Positions 41,032-50,114 of a stretch of 64,000 bases of DNA are shown one piece after another. The notes under the pieces were generated by a model. The model saw only the letters and a program-made list of their open reading frames with translations, was not told where the DNA came from and ran no database searches. The stretch comes from an uncultured Acetatifactor sp. (GTDB taxonomy: Bacteria > Bacillota > Clostridia > Lachnospirales > Lachnospiraceae). Position 1 is the first letter of the stretch. Each line of letters opens with the position of its first letter. The position numbers and the translations under genes are program-made. The stretch spans positions 1 through 64,000 of the forward strand of contig CANQOL010000007.1 of the NCBI GenBank assembly GCA_947625475.1. Direction: 5' to 3'.

Positions 41032-43074
41032 ATGAAAACAACTTTGAAACCGCCGTATCCATACCCATTAGGCGTCTTTCCCCTGGAAACCGGTATCCGA
41101 TTTTCCTTTGTGTCCGGGGAGGCGGACTGCGGGATCCTGATCTACCGGCGCGGCAGCGGCGAGCTTTTGCAGAAATGTCCTGCGGACCCGGCGGGCGCCC
41201 TGGGAGATGTGCGCAGCGGGGTGGCGGATGTAGAGATACAGGAGATTTCCTATGCGTTTTACGAGAAGGACAGAGTGTTTGCCGATCCCTATGCCAGGGC
41301 CTTTGAGAAGGGCGGGGAGTACGGCGCACTCCGGCGGGAGGATGAGCTGAGAGCTCTGGTTCCCGCTGCGGCCTACGACTGGGGGCAGGAGGAACGTCCC
41401 CTGCTTTCCTATCAGGAGTCGGTGGGGTACTGCCTCCATGTGAGGGGCTTTACCAGGCATCCCTCCGCCCATGTGAAGGGGCCGGGCACCTTTTGTGGGA
41501 TCCGGGAGAAGATTCCCTATTTAAAGGAGCTGGGGATCACCACCTTAGAGCTCCAGCCCGCCTATGAATTTTTGGAGAGGGAGGCCCCCCGGGAGCAGGG
41601 GATCCTTCCGGAGGAACCGAAGCTGAATTACTGGGGTTACAAAAAGGGGTTTTACTACGCTCCCAAGCAGGCATATGCCAGGGGGAAGGATGCGGGGCTG
41701 GAGCTGAGGGATCTGGTCAGGGAGCTTCATGAGAACAAAATGGAGCTGGTGATGCAGTTTTATTTTCCCAGGGAGGTGCCCAGAGACGAGATCGGGGAGA
41801 TCCTCCGGTTCTGGCGCTGGGAGTATCATGTGGACGGCTTCCGTCTGATGGGGGAGGGGCTGCCCGTCCGGGAACTGGCCCTGGACAGTGCGCTGATGGA
41901 TACAAAGCTCTGGTGCGAGGGCTTTCCCCAGGATGAAATCTATGGGTACGCCGAGACCCCCTCTTACCGCAGGCTGGGGATCTACAATGACGGTTTTTTG
42001 TATCATATGCGCCGTTTCCTGAAGGGCGATGAGGGAACCCTCCAGGAGGCCATGAACTATATGCGCAGGAATCCCGGGAAGTTTGGATGCGTCAACTATC
42101 TTACCAATTTTGGCGGCTTTACCCTCTGGGATCTGGTGAGCTATGACAGGAAGCATAATGAGGCCAACGGGGAGGACAACCGGGACGGCAGCGATCAGAA
42201 CCTGAGCTGGAACTGCGGGGCTGAGGGCCCCTCCAGGAAACGCCAGGTGCTGAGCCTGAGAAAGCGCCAGGTCAGGAACGCGTTGACTCTGCTGTTTTTG
42301 TCCCAGGGGATGCCCCTGATCTTTATGGGGGATGAATTCGGCAACTCCCAGGGGGGGAACAACAATCCCTACTGTCAGGATAATCCAACATCCTGGCTGA
42401 ACTGGGGAGATCTGAAAAGGAATCGGGAGCAGTACGGATATGTGAAGCGTCTGATAGAGCTGCGCCGGGCCAATCCCGTCTTTTGCATGGACAGGGAGCC
42501 CCGCCTGATGGATTACCGGGGTTATGGCTGCCCGGATTTGTCCTACCACGGAAGCGAGGCGTGGAAGGTGCGCTGGGATGCCTACTGCCGCTATGTGGGA
42601 GTCCTGCTGTGCGGGGCCTATGGGCGGGAGGGGGACGGCACCCTCTGGTATCTGGGGATCAATATGCACTGGGAGCCCCATGAGTTTGCCCTGCCGGCGC
42701 CGGCCAAGGACTGTGTGTGGGAGAAGTATCTGACTACCTGGGGGGAGAAGGAGGAGAGGATGGCCGAAGGGCCGTTGGAGAAGTCCTTGGAAATGTCCAT
42801 GGAAGAAAAAATGTCCATGGAAGTAAAAATGTCCATGGAAACGGAAATGCCCGTGGAAGTGAAAAAATCCTTGGAAACGGAAACATCCTTGGAAACGGAA
42901 ACATCCGCGGAAACGGAAAGCTCCGTGGAAAAGTCTCCGGAAAGGCCGGCAGAAAAATCGGCGGAGAGGCCCTCAGAGAGGCTGGCGGTGCTTCCGCCCA
43001 GGAGCATCACGCTCTTTCGAAGCACGGCAGCGCCCCGGAAGAGTTCTCCCCGGAGAAGGACAACTCCCTTTTGA
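41032..43074 (+). CDS. GH13 debranching-enzyme homologue (GlgX/isoamylase-like), probably catalytically inactive
   Basis: 680 residues. N-terminal beta-sandwich (about 1-110), a (beta/alpha)8 barrel, and a C-terminal beta domain. FTLWDLVSYDRKHNEANGED and NLSWNCGAEGPSRKRQV match GlgX/isoamylase closely, so homology is clear. Catalytic motifs are degraded: motif I (normally DVVYNH) reads LVMQFYF; motif II is DGFRLMGEG, with Met273 where the nucleophile Asp belongs; motif IV (normally TAHDGF) is TNFGGF (360-361), losing His and the stabilising Asp. A Glu at 296 may be the retained acid/base. A Glu/Met/Ser repeat of 18-bp units interrupts the C-terminal domain. A glycogen-binding or regulatory role is inference. 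AAGGAGG precedes the ATG; the ATG at 41002 is weaker. Confidence 0.85.
   Translation: MKTTLKPPYPYPLGVFPLETGIRFSFVSGEADCGILIYRRGSGELLQKCPADPAGALGDVRSGVADVEIQEISYAFYEKDRVFADPYARAFEKGGEYGALRREDELRALVPAAAYDWGQEERPLLSYQESVGYCLHVRGFTRHPSAHVKGPGTFCGIREKIPYLKELGITTLELQPAYEFLEREAPREQGILPEEPKLNYWGYKKGFYYAPKQAYARGKDAGLELRDLVRELHENKMELVMQFYFPREVPRDEIGEILRFWRWEYHVDGFRLMGEGLPVRELALDSALMDTKLWCEGFPQDEIYGYAETPSYRRLGIYNDGFLYHMRRFLKGDEGTLQEAMNYMRRNPGKFGCVNYLTNFGGFTLWDLVSYDRKHNEANGEDNRDGSDQNLSWNCGAEGPSRKRQVLSLRKRQVRNALTLLFLSQGMPLIFMGDEFGNSQGGNNNPYCQDNPTSWLNWGDLKRNREQYGYVKRLIELRRANPVFCMDREPRLMDYRGYGCPDLSYHGSEAWKVRWDAYCRYVGVLLCGAYGREGDGTLWYLGINMHWEPHEFALPAPAKDCVWEKYLTTWGEKEERMAEGPLEKSLEMSMEEKMSMEVKMSMETEMPVEVKKSLETETSLETETSAETESSVEKSPERPAEKSAERPSERLAVLPPRSITLFRSTAAPRKSSPRRRTTPF
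42796..42933. repeat. 18-bp tandem repeat in the GH13 homologue
   Basis: Seven units beginning TCCATGGAA or TCCTTGGAA with 18-bp period plus a partial eighth, coding for six-residue SMEVKM / SLETET units in a loop of the C-terminal domain. Confidence 0.9.
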
Positions 43075-43142
43075 AATTCCCTGGAACCTCTCCGGGGGAT
43101 CCCGCATACAATACAGTAAACGAATCAAAGGTTGTATCTGAT

Positions 43143-43481
43143 ATGAATTGTCTCGTTTTACTGTTAGTGTTGAGCTGTCTGTGCGGGAACGGCGGCAGCG
43201 GCAATGGCTCGGGCCGCAGCGGCGGAAACGGCTGCGGCAGCGGAAACGGCGGCCGCCGGGGGAATAACCGGAATACCTGCGGAGGAAGCGCGGGCATGGG
43301 CGGAGACTGCGGCTGCAACGGCAATGGCAATGGCTATGGCACGGCCTGTGAGACGGCGCAGGAGAGAAGCGGCGGCTGCGAGAACGCTGCGGAGCGAAGC
43401 TGGGAGAAATGGCAGCCTCAGAGCTACCAGAACGGCCCCGGCCCGGAGACCTGCGGATGCGAGGAAAAGACAGAGGAATAA
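43143..43481 (+). CDS. Gly/Cys/Asn-rich small protein (112 aa)
   Basis: Starts MNCLVLLLVLSCLCGNGGSG: one short hydrophobic segment with Cys, then a long Gly/Asn/Arg/Cys region (NGCGSGNGGRRGNNRNTCGG, DCGCNGNGNGYG) and an acidic end with CGCEEK. The N-terminal segment resembles the end of the small protein at 3979-4230. AAAGG is 12 bases upstream of the ATG, so translation start is less certain. Role unknown; labelled chorion-class high-cysteine-like only by composition. Confidence 0.65.
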   Translation: MNCLVLLLVLSCLCGNGGSGNGSGRSGGNGCGSGNGGRRGNNRNTCGGSAGMGGDCGCNGNGNGYGTACETAQERSGGCENAAERSWEKWQPQSYQNGPGPETCGCEEKTEE

Positions 43482-43489
43482 CCGCAAGA

Positions 43490-43514
43490 AAAGGGCGCCG
43501 GAGGCGCCCTTTTT
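43490..43514. terminator. Bidirectional terminator between the Gly/Cys-rich gene and the pot operon
   Basis: AAAGGGCGCC-GGA-GGCGCCCTTT: perfect 10-bp stem, T-tract on the plus strand and TTTTCTT on the minus strand. Confidence 0.9.
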
Positions 43515-43625
43515 GCTGCCCCGGGGAGGCCTGGCTCAGCCATACCGTCCCCGCGGGTATCATCCGTATTCAGTTGTATAGAGATGGATCCGGGTAAGCC
43601 GGAAAGTTCCCCGGGTCGGGCCGGT

Positions 43626-44684
43626 TTACTGGGATTTGACTTCCTTCCACCGGTCGTTGTACATTTCGTCTCCCTCCTCGCCCAGGTAGGAGAAGGTCTC
43701 CAGGCCCTGGTACTGGGACAGGTCCGGGAAGGCGATCTGGGAATTGCGGATATCCTCATCCTCAATCAGATCCCGGGCGGCGTCGTTGGGAGTGGAGTAG
43801 GTGATGTACTCAAAATTCATCAGGGCGATATCCGGGCGGCACATGAAGTCGATGAACTTCTCCGCGTTCTCCTTGTTGGGAGCGTTCTTTAAGACCACCC
43901 AGCTGTCGATCCACACATTGGTGCCCTCCTTGGGGATCACATACTCCAGATCCGGGTTCTCCCTCTGGGTGTAGATGGCCTCCCCGGAGTAGATCACGCC
44001 CAGAGCGGCTTCATTCCCGATCATTTTGTCCCGCACTTGGTCGATCACATAGGCCTGCACCAGGGGCTTTTGCTGGATCAGGGCGTCCCTGGCCTCGTCC
44101 AGCTGGGCGCTGTCCATGGTGTTCATGGAGTAGCCCTTCAGCTTCAGGGCCACCATGAAGGCGTCCCGGACGGAATCCTGCATCAGGATATTGTCCGCGT
44201 ATTTCTCGTCCCAGAGGATGGACCAGCTCTCCACGGGCTCCGTCACCATGGTTTTATTATAGAGGATGCCCACCGTGCCCCAGCAGTAGGGGACGCTGTA
44301 TTTGTTTTCCGGGTCAAATGCCTTGGACTGCTCGTAGTACTGAGCGCCGATGTTGGCCTTGGCGTTGGGCATATTGTCAAAGTTTAATTCTGCCAGAAGG
44401 TCGTTTTCCCGCATTTTCTGGATCATATAGTCAGAGGGACACACCACGTCGTAGCTGGAGGATCCGGTGGACACCTTCGGATACATGATCTCGTTGGTCT
44501 CGTATTCCTCGTACTCCACATGGATGCCGGTTTCCGCCTCAAACATATCCAGAGTCTCAGGGTCGATATACTCGCCCCAGTTGTACACGTAGACCGTGCC
44601 GTTTTCGCCTTCCTTGCTTCCACAACCGGTCAGAAGGGCTGTGCTCATCACACCAAAAAGAAACAGTGCAATCAGTTTTTTCAA
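43626..44684 (-). CDS. potD: Spermidine/putrescine ABC transporter, substrate-binding lipoprotein
   Basis: 352 residues: lipoprotein signal with lipobox LTGC, then a bilobed type II binding protein. VYNWGEYIDPETLDMFE and YEEYETNEIMYPKV match PotD, including the Trp and acidic residues that hold polyamines (NWGEY, SSYDVVCPSDYMI). The start codon is TTG at 44684, with AAAGGAG six bases upstream; no ATG is available. Last gene of potABCD. Confidence 0.95.
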   Translation of the reverse strand: MKKLIALFLFGVMSTALLTGCGSKEGENGTVYVYNWGEYIDPETLDMFEAETGIHVEYEEYETNEIMYPKVSTGSSSYDVVCPSDYMIQKMRENDLLAELNFDNMPNAKANIGAQYYEQSKAFDPENKYSVPYCWGTVGILYNKTMVTEPVESWSILWDEKYADNILMQDSVRDAFMVALKLKGYSMNTMDSAQLDEARDALIQQKPLVQAYVIDQVRDKMIGNEAALGVIYSGEAIYTQRENPDLEYVIPKEGTNVWIDSWVVLKNAPNKENAEKFIDFMCRPDIALMNFEYITYSTPNDAARDLIEDEDIRNSQIAFPDLSQYQGLETFSYLGEEGDEMYNDRWKEVKSQ

Positions 44685-44766
44685 TTCTTACTCCTTTCCT
44701 GCTAAGCCGTGCGGCTGCCGCGCGGCACGCAACTGCCGGTCCCCGCCTAAAGGGGTAACCGGAAGG

Positions 44767-45558
44767 TCACAGGCGCCTCTCCTTTTTGGGGCCCTTCTCC
44801 CTGGGAGTGTAGTTGACCAAAAACAAAAGGAGCAGCACTGCGACAAAGATAATCGTGGAGAGGGCATAGATTTCCGGCTTTATGCCCTTTCTGACCTCCG
44901 TATATATCTTCGTAGAAAGTGTATCAATACCGGGGCCTTTTGTAAAGTGGGTAATTACAAAATCGTCCAGGGACATGGTAAAGGCCATCAGGAAGCCGGA
45001 GAGGATCCCGGGCATCAGGTCCGGCAGGGTGACCCGGAAGAATGCCTGCAGGTGGGAGGCTCCCAGGTCCAGGGCCGCCTCGTAGGTGTTGGGGTTCAGC
45101 TGGTGCATCCGGGGCATCACGCTTAAGATCACGTAGGGGATGTTGAAGGTGATGTGGGAGCAGAGCACCGTAAAGAAGCCCAGCCGCATATTCAGGCTGA
45201 TGTACAGCAGCATCAGGGAGATGCCGGTGACGATCTCCGCGTTCAGCATGGGGATGTTGGTGATGCCCATGATGAGGGTGCGGGAGCGCTTTTTCATGCC
45301 GCCTAAGGCCACGCAGGTCATGGTGCCGATCAGGGTGGCGGCCAGGGCGGAGAGGCCGGCGATGGCCAGGGTGTTCCAGAGGGCCTCCATGATGTCCTGG
45401 TTCTGGAAGAGCTGGGAGTACCACTTCAGGGTAAAGCCTCCCCATTTGGCCCTGGATTTGCTGGCGTTGAAGGACAGCACCATGAGGGTGAGGATGGGGG
45501 CGTAGAGGAAGACAAAGATCAGCCCGATATAAATTTTCTGTGAAATCCTGCGGATCAT
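44767..45558 (-). CDS. potC: Spermidine/putrescine ABC transporter permease PotC
   Basis: 263 residues with six membrane segments and the permease EAA-loop EAALDLGASHLQAFFRVTLP. Starts [22 protein letters not shown] overlaps the potB stop by four bases. Confidence 0.95.
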   Translation of the reverse strand: MIRRISQKIYIGLIFVFLYAPILTLMVLSFNASKSRAKWGGFTLKWYSQLFQNQDIMEALWNTLAIAGLSALAATLIGTMTCVALGGMKKRSRTLIMGITNIPMLNAEIVTGISLMLLYISLNMRLGFFTVLCSHITFNIPYVILSVMPRMHQLNPNTYEAALDLGASHLQAFFRVTLPDLMPGILSGFLMAFTMSLDDFVITHFTKGPGIDTLSTKIYTEVRKGIKPEIYALSTIIFVAVLLLLFLVNYTPREKGPKKERRL

Positions 45559-46367
45559 AGGGCGTTCACCTCCCCGTCCTTGTCTGTGACGGCGCTGACG
45601 ACCATGTTCAGGATGATGAACATCATGAGCACGATGGACAGGCCGCTGCCCAGATGCCAGTTGCCGGTCTGGGTAAATTCCTGCTCGATCACGTTGCCGA
45701 TCAGCAGAATCTTGCTGCCCCCCAGGATGGTGGAGATGACGAAGGTGGTCAGGGCGGGCACAAAGACCATGGTGATGCCGCTGATGACCCCCGGCACGCT
45801 CAGGGGCAGGGTGATGCGCAGAAAGGTCTGCACCCCGTTGGCCCCCAGGTCCCTGGCGGCGGCGATCACGTTCTGGTCGATTTTGGCCAGGGTGTTGTAG
45901 ATGGGGAGCACCATAAAGGGCAGGAAATTGTATACCATCCCCAGCACAATGGCCGAGGGGGTGTTGATAATGTTGAGGGGCGGCAGGCCCAGAAAGCTCA
46001 GGACATTGTTGACCACCCCGGTCTTCTCCAGCAGGGTCAGCCAGGCAAAGGTGCGCAGCAGAAAGTTCATCCACATGGGCAGGATGAAGATCAGCACCAG
46101 AAAGGAGTGCTGGCGGGTGCGCATGCTGCACAGGATCATGGCCAGGGGGTAGGCCAGCAGCAGGCACAGCACGGTGCTCCCCAGGGAGAGCAGCAGGGCC
46201 TGCCAGAGGGCCTTGGCGTGCTCCGCCCGGGCGATGGCCAGAATATTCTGCAGGGTAAAGGCGCCGCTCTTGTCGGTGAGCCCGTAGTAGAACACCATGC
46301 ACAGAGGCACGATGATGAACAGGGCCGACCAGAACAGATAGGGCGCGGATAAGGCTTTTTTATTCAT
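45555..46367 (-). CDS. potB: Spermidine/putrescine ABC transporter permease PotB
   Basis: 270 residues, six membrane segments, EAA-loop [20 protein letters not shown]. It overlaps potA by eight bases and potC by four, indicating tight coupling. Forms the membrane channel with PotC. Confidence 0.95.
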   Translation of the reverse strand: MNKKALSAPYLFWSALFIIVPLCMVFYYGLTDKSGAFTLQNILAIARAEHAKALWQALLLSLGSTVLCLLLAYPLAMILCSMRTRQHSFLVLIFILPMWMNFLLRTFAWLTLLEKTGVVNNVLSFLGLPPLNIINTPSAIVLGMVYNFLPFMVLPIYNTLAKIDQNVIAAARDLGANGVQTFLRITLPLSVPGVISGITMVFVPALTTFVISTILGGSKILLIGNVIEQEFTQTGNWHLGSGLSIVLMMFIILNMVVSAVTDKDGEVNAL

Positions 46368-47433
46368 TGACTCCCACGGCCTCCTCGTCCTCGGACTCCG
46401 GTTTGTTCATGATCTGGATGTTGAAGGGGTCCACCTTGATATCCACCGCGGTGCCCGGAGCAAACATTTTGGTGGAGTGCACCAGCCACTCGAAGCCGGC
46501 GGCCATGACCTCCATCTCATAGTGGACCCCCTTGAAGATCACATGGGTGACGGTGCCGCTGATGGTGCCCTCCCCGGGGGAGACCAGCTCCACGTCCTCG
46601 GGGCGGATCACCACGTCCACGGGCTTGTTGATGCCGAAGCCCTCGTCCACGCAGGCAAACCGGGCCCCCAGGATCTCCACCAGCCGGTCCTGGATCATGG
46701 TGGCCCCGATGATATTGCTGTCCCCGATAAAGTCCGCCACAAAGGCGTTCTCCGGCTCGTTGTAGATGCTCTCGGGGGTGCCGATCTGCTGGATGTAGCC
46801 CTGGTTCATGACCACGATGGTGTCGGACATGGTGAGGGCTTCCTCCTGGTCGTGGGTCACGTAGATGAAGGTGATGCCCAGCTCGTTCTTGAGCCGGATC
46901 AGCTCATACTGCATATCCTGGCGGAGCTTTAAATCCAGGGCCCCCAGGGGTTCGTCCAGCAAAAGGAGCTTGGGCTCGTTGACGATGGCCCTGGCGATGG
47001 CGATCCGCTGCTGCTGGCCGCCGCTTAGAGAGTCGGGCATCCGCTTCTCGTAGCCGTCCAGGTTCACCAGCTTCAGGGCGTATTTGATCTTGTCGTCGAT
47101 ATATGCCTTGCTCTTGTTTTTGATCTTCAGGCCGAAGGCGATATTTTCCGCGATATTCATATGGGTGAAGAGGGCGTACTTCTGGAACACGGTGTTGAGC
47201 TGGCGCTTGTTGGGCGGAAGCTCCGTGATATCCTGGTCCTCAAAGAAGACCTGTCCCCGGTCTGGGCGCTCAAAACCGCCCAGAATGCGCAGGGTGGTGG
47301 TCTTTCCGCAGCCGCTGGGCCCTAAGAGAGTGAGAAATTCATTCTCGCGGATGTAGAGATTCAAATCGTCCAAAACCAACTGACCATCGTAGGACTTGGA
47401 AATGTTTACCAGATTGACCAGAGCTTTTTTCAT
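46360..47433 (-). CDS. potA: Spermidine/putrescine ABC transporter ATP-binding protein
   Basis: 357 residues: Walker [18 protein letters not shown], signature SLSGGQQQR, Walker [13 protein letters not shown], then a C-terminal TOBE regulatory domain (about 280-345). First gene of the operon; AAGGAG is about 12 bases upstream of the ATG. Promoter and a hairpin-rich leader lie upstream. Confidence 0.95.
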   Translation of the reverse strand: MKKALVNLVNISKSYDGQLVLDDLNLYIRENEFLTLLGPSGCGKTTTLRILGGFERPDRGQVFFEDQDITELPPNKRQLNTVFQKYALFTHMNIAENIAFGLKIKNKSKAYIDDKIKYALKLVNLDGYEKRMPDSLSGGQQQRIAIARAIVNEPKLLLLDEPLGALDLKLRQDMQYELIRLKNELGITFIYVTHDQEEALTMSDTIVVMNQGYIQQIGTPESIYNEPENAFVADFIGDSNIIGATMIQDRLVEILGARFACVDEGFGINKPVDVVIRPEDVELVSPGEGTISGTVTHVIFKGVHYEMEVMAAGFEWLVHSTKMFAPGTAVDIKVDPFNIQIMNKPESEDEEAVGVNE

Positions 47434-47516
47434 GTTCCGCTTAACTCCTTCCTATGTGGCAGTGAATCCTTGGGATATCCCACTGTCTGTCTGACGGGCA
47501 GACTTACATAAGATAT

Positions 47517-47545
47517 ACTTTATACACAAACAAGGGAAAAGTCAA
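47517..47545 (-). promoter_or_regulatory. Promoter for potABCD with structured leader
   Basis: On the minus strand TTGACT, 17 bases, TAAAGT. The roughly 75-base leader carries GTCTG...CAGAC and CAGTG...CACTG inverted repeats and TGGGATATCCCA. Confidence 0.7.
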
Positions 47546-47580
47546 CGCAATTTTCTGGGGGAAGTGACAAAAAAAGCTCT

Positions 47581-47608
47581 TTTACTGGACAGACAGATGT
47601 GGTAAAAT
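47581..47608 (+). promoter_or_regulatory. Possible promoter for the lactonase-like gene
   Basis: TTTACT, 16 bases, TAAAAT, about 50 bases before the ATG. Confidence 0.5.
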
Positions 47609-47661
47609 TAAAATTAAATAAAAACCCTATAGACTGTAAGGGTGTACCGGGAGGCGGGAAG

Positions 47662-48714
47662 ATGAGCAAGGGAAAATATGTGGCCTATGTCTCTACTTAT
47701 ACAATGGGGGATAAACACGGGATCAGAGTCTACGATGTGGATCTGGAGAAGGGGCGTTTTGCGGAGAAGGAGAAGGTGGAGATCACCAACTCATCCTATG
47801 TGACCATCTCCCACAACGGGAAATATCTCTACTCCATCACGGATCTGGGAGTGGAGTCCTACCGGATCGAGGCGGACGGGGGGCTTTCCTTTATCAATCT
47901 GGCCTCCATCAACGGGATGCGGGGCTGTTATGTGTCCACGGACTATACGGACCGGTATCTGTTTGTGACCGGCTACCACGACGGGAAGCTGACGGTGCTA
48001 AGGCTAAAGGAGGACGGGGCGGTGGGCGCTGTCACGGACGAGATTTTTTACAAGGGTCTGGGAGGGCTTTCCGAGAGAGGGTCCCGGCCCCATGTAAACT
48101 GCGCCCGGATGACCCACGACAACAAATATCTTCTGGTGGCGGTGGAGGGGCTGGATCATGTGAATGTGTACCAGCTTGTTTTGGAGACCGGAAAGCTCAG
48201 GCTGGCGGACGTGATCCGGTGCGATCTGGATTCCGCTCCCCGGCATATCAAGATTTCCGGGGACGGGCGCTTTATCTATGTAGTGCAGGAGTGGAAATGC
48301 CAGGTGGATGTGTACCGCTATGAGGACCGGGAGGGGATTCCCTATTTTGACAGGATTCAGACCATCTCCACCCTGCGGGCCAACGGCACCCAGGGCTCCG
48401 CGGCCTGTACTCTTAGCTTTTCCGACGATTACAAATATCTGCTCAGCTCCAATGCGGGGGAAAATTCCGTGATCATCTACAATGTGAACCAGGAGGACGG
48501 CACTCTGACCACCAACCTGTGTCTGCCCATCAGCGGGGATTATCCCAAGGATGCGGATCTGTTCCCGGGCAACCGCTTTTTGGTCTCCTTAAACCATGAG
48601 TCCAACACCATGACCTTCTTTCGGGTGGATTTGGAGGCGGGCACGCTGATGATGAACGGGCCCGCGGTGAAGATCCATGAGCCCAACTCCATCATTTTCC
48701 ACAGGCTGCGGTGA
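47662..48714 (+). CDS. Lactonase family beta-propeller protein (6-phosphogluconolactonase-like)
   Basis: 350 residues, seven-bladed propeller of the YbhE/Pgl type: YVAYVSTYTMGDKHGIRVYDVD, repeated SxNGKYLYS and DNKYLLVAVEGLDHVNVYQ blades, PRHIKISGDGRFIYVVQE and FRVDLEAGTL. Members hydrolyse 6-phosphogluconolactone or related lactones; the catalytic His/Arg pattern (SRPHVNCARMTHDNKYL) is present in modified form, so activity is probable rather than certain. GGGAGG precedes the ATG. Confidence 0.85.
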   Translation: MSKGKYVAYVSTYTMGDKHGIRVYDVDLEKGRFAEKEKVEITNSSYVTISHNGKYLYSITDLGVESYRIEADGGLSFINLASINGMRGCYVSTDYTDRYLFVTGYHDGKLTVLRLKEDGAVGAVTDEIFYKGLGGLSERGSRPHVNCARMTHDNKYLLVAVEGLDHVNVYQLVLETGKLRLADVIRCDLDSAPRHIKISGDGRFIYVVQEWKCQVDVYRYEDREGIPYFDRIQTISTLRANGTQGSAACTLSFSDDYKYLLSSNAGENSVIIYNVNQEDGTLTTNLCLPISGDYPKDADLFPGNRFLVSLNHESNTMTFFRVDLEAGTLMMNGPAVKIHEPNSIIFHRLR

Positions 48715-48733
48715 GTTTCCGCGCCGGGAGAGC

Positions 48734-49834
48734 TTATTTTTCGTAAAATGTCCGCAGTGAGTCCAGCCGGGCCGGCATGTTTGCCATCAGTGCGTCCACC
48801 AGGGTGAGAGCGGTCATGCACTCCATGACCACCAGGGCCCGGGGGACGATGATGGGATCATGGCGGCCCTTTATGCGGATTTCGGTCTCCTGCCCGCCGG
48901 CGGTCACGGTCTGCTGGGGGGAGAAGATGGAGGGGGTGGGCTTTACGTGGGCCCGGATCAGGATGGGGCTGCCGTCGCTGATGCCTCCCAGGATCCCTCC
49001 GGCGTGGTTGGAGGTTTTGACGATGTGCCCATCCTCCATGCAGAAGGGGTCGTTGTTTTCGCTCCCGAAGTGTCTGGCCGCCTGGCAGCCGTCCCCGATT
49101 TCCACCGCCTTCACAGCCCCGATGGACATAATGGCCCTGGCCAGGTTCCCGTCCAGCTTGTCAAACACGGGATCCCCGATTCCGGGGGGCATGTGGGTCA
49201 CCACACATTCCATGACGCCTCCCACGGAGTCCAGACGCTCCATGGCCTCCTTTAGGAGTGCCACGGCGGCCTCGTCCGCCTGCCGGTCCGGCATCCCGGT
49301 GCGGGTCTCGCGGATGGCCTGGGGGTCAAAGCGGGAGAAGTCGATCTCCACGGGGCCGATGGCCCGGGTGTAGGTGCACAGTTCGATCCCCAGCTCCTTC
49401 AGGATTTTGCAGGCGACGGCCCCCGCCGCCACCCGGCCCACGGTCTCCCGGCCGGAAGAACGTCCCCCGCCCCGGTAATCCCGGATGCCGTATTTGGCGT
49501 CATAGCCGTAGTCCGCGTGGCCCGGCCGGTAGCACTGGGCGATCTCGCTGTAGTCCCGGGAGATCTGGGAGGTGTTGGGCACCGTCAGGGAGATGGGGGT
49601 TCCCGTGGTGCGTCCCTCAAAGACCCCGGAGAGGATCTCCACCTGATCCGACTCCCTGCGGGAGGTGGTGATGCTGCTCTGGCCGGGACGCCGCCTGTCC
49701 AGGTAGGACTGAATGTCCGCTTCCGTCAGGGGAAGGCCCGCCGGACAGCCGTCGATGACTGCTCCCAGGGCTTTGCCGTGGGATTCTCCCCAGGTGGTGA
49801 CCCGGAATAGATTGCCGAATGTTGAACCGCTCAT
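48734..49834 (-). CDS. aroC: Chorismate synthase
   Basis: 366 residues: GNLFRVTTWGESHGKALG (signature 1), the FMN-binding YRPGHADYGYDAKYGIRDYRGGGRSSGRETVGRVAAGA region and RGRHDPIIVPRAL near the C-terminus. Converts EPSP to chorismate using reduced FMN. AGGAGGG precedes the ATG at 49834; an upstream in-frame ATG at 49885 overlaps the promoter. Confidence 0.97.
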   Translation of the reverse strand: MSGSTFGNLFRVTTWGESHGKALGAVIDGCPAGLPLTEADIQSYLDRRRPGQSSITTSRRESDQVEILSGVFEGRTTGTPISLTVPNTSQISRDYSEIAQCYRPGHADYGYDAKYGIRDYRGGGRSSGRETVGRVAAGAVACKILKELGIELCTYTRAIGPVEIDFSRFDPQAIRETRTGMPDRQADEAAVALLKEAMERLDSVGGVMECVVTHMPPGIGDPVFDKLDGNLARAIMSIGAVKAVEIGDGCQAARHFGSENNDPFCMEDGHIVKTSNHAGGILGGISDGSPILIRAHVKPTPSIFSPQQTVTAGGQETEIRIKGRHDPIIVPRALVVMECMTALTLVDALMANMPARLDSLRTFYEK

Positions 49835-49876
49835 AGTTGGTGCCCTCCTGTTGGGGTGGGGTTGGCTTATGTGAAT

Positions 49877-49904
49877 AGTATACAATAAAACTTATAACTA
49901 GCAA
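49877..49904 (-). promoter_or_regulatory. Promoter for aroC
   Basis: On the minus strand TTGCTA, 16 bases, TATACT. Confidence 0.6.
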
Positions 49905-49965
49905 AGAGTTTTTTGCGGGGAGGTTTTGAGGGGGGATGTTTTGAGGGGAGAGCGGGAAGTTTGGG

Positions 49966-49994
49966 TGGACGGGAGGGGGACGGGGTGGTATACT
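49966..49994 (+). promoter_or_regulatory. Possible promoter for tgt
   Basis: TGGACG, 17 bases, TATACT; the -35 is weak. Confidence 0.45.
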
Positions 49995-50012
49995 GTTCTC
50001 GCGCCTTATCAT

Positions 50013-50046
50013 TTCAGGCGTGGGAAATATTCAGGCGTGGAAAACA
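50013..50046. repeat. Two tandem 17-bp units in the tgt leader
   Basis: TTCAGGCGTGGGAAATA followed directly by TTCAGGCGTGGAAAACA. Confidence 0.75.
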
Positions 50047-50114
50047 TGCGGGGGATTCTGCTCCCCTTTTGGGAAAGGGTATAAATACAGGAGAGACAGG
50101 GAGGTATCATTTTC

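Noticed and set aside
44767..46302. Single long minus-strand frame covering potC and part of potB
   Set aside because: Only its C-terminal half is PotC; the N-terminal half is an out-of-frame reading of potB. PotC starts at 45558.
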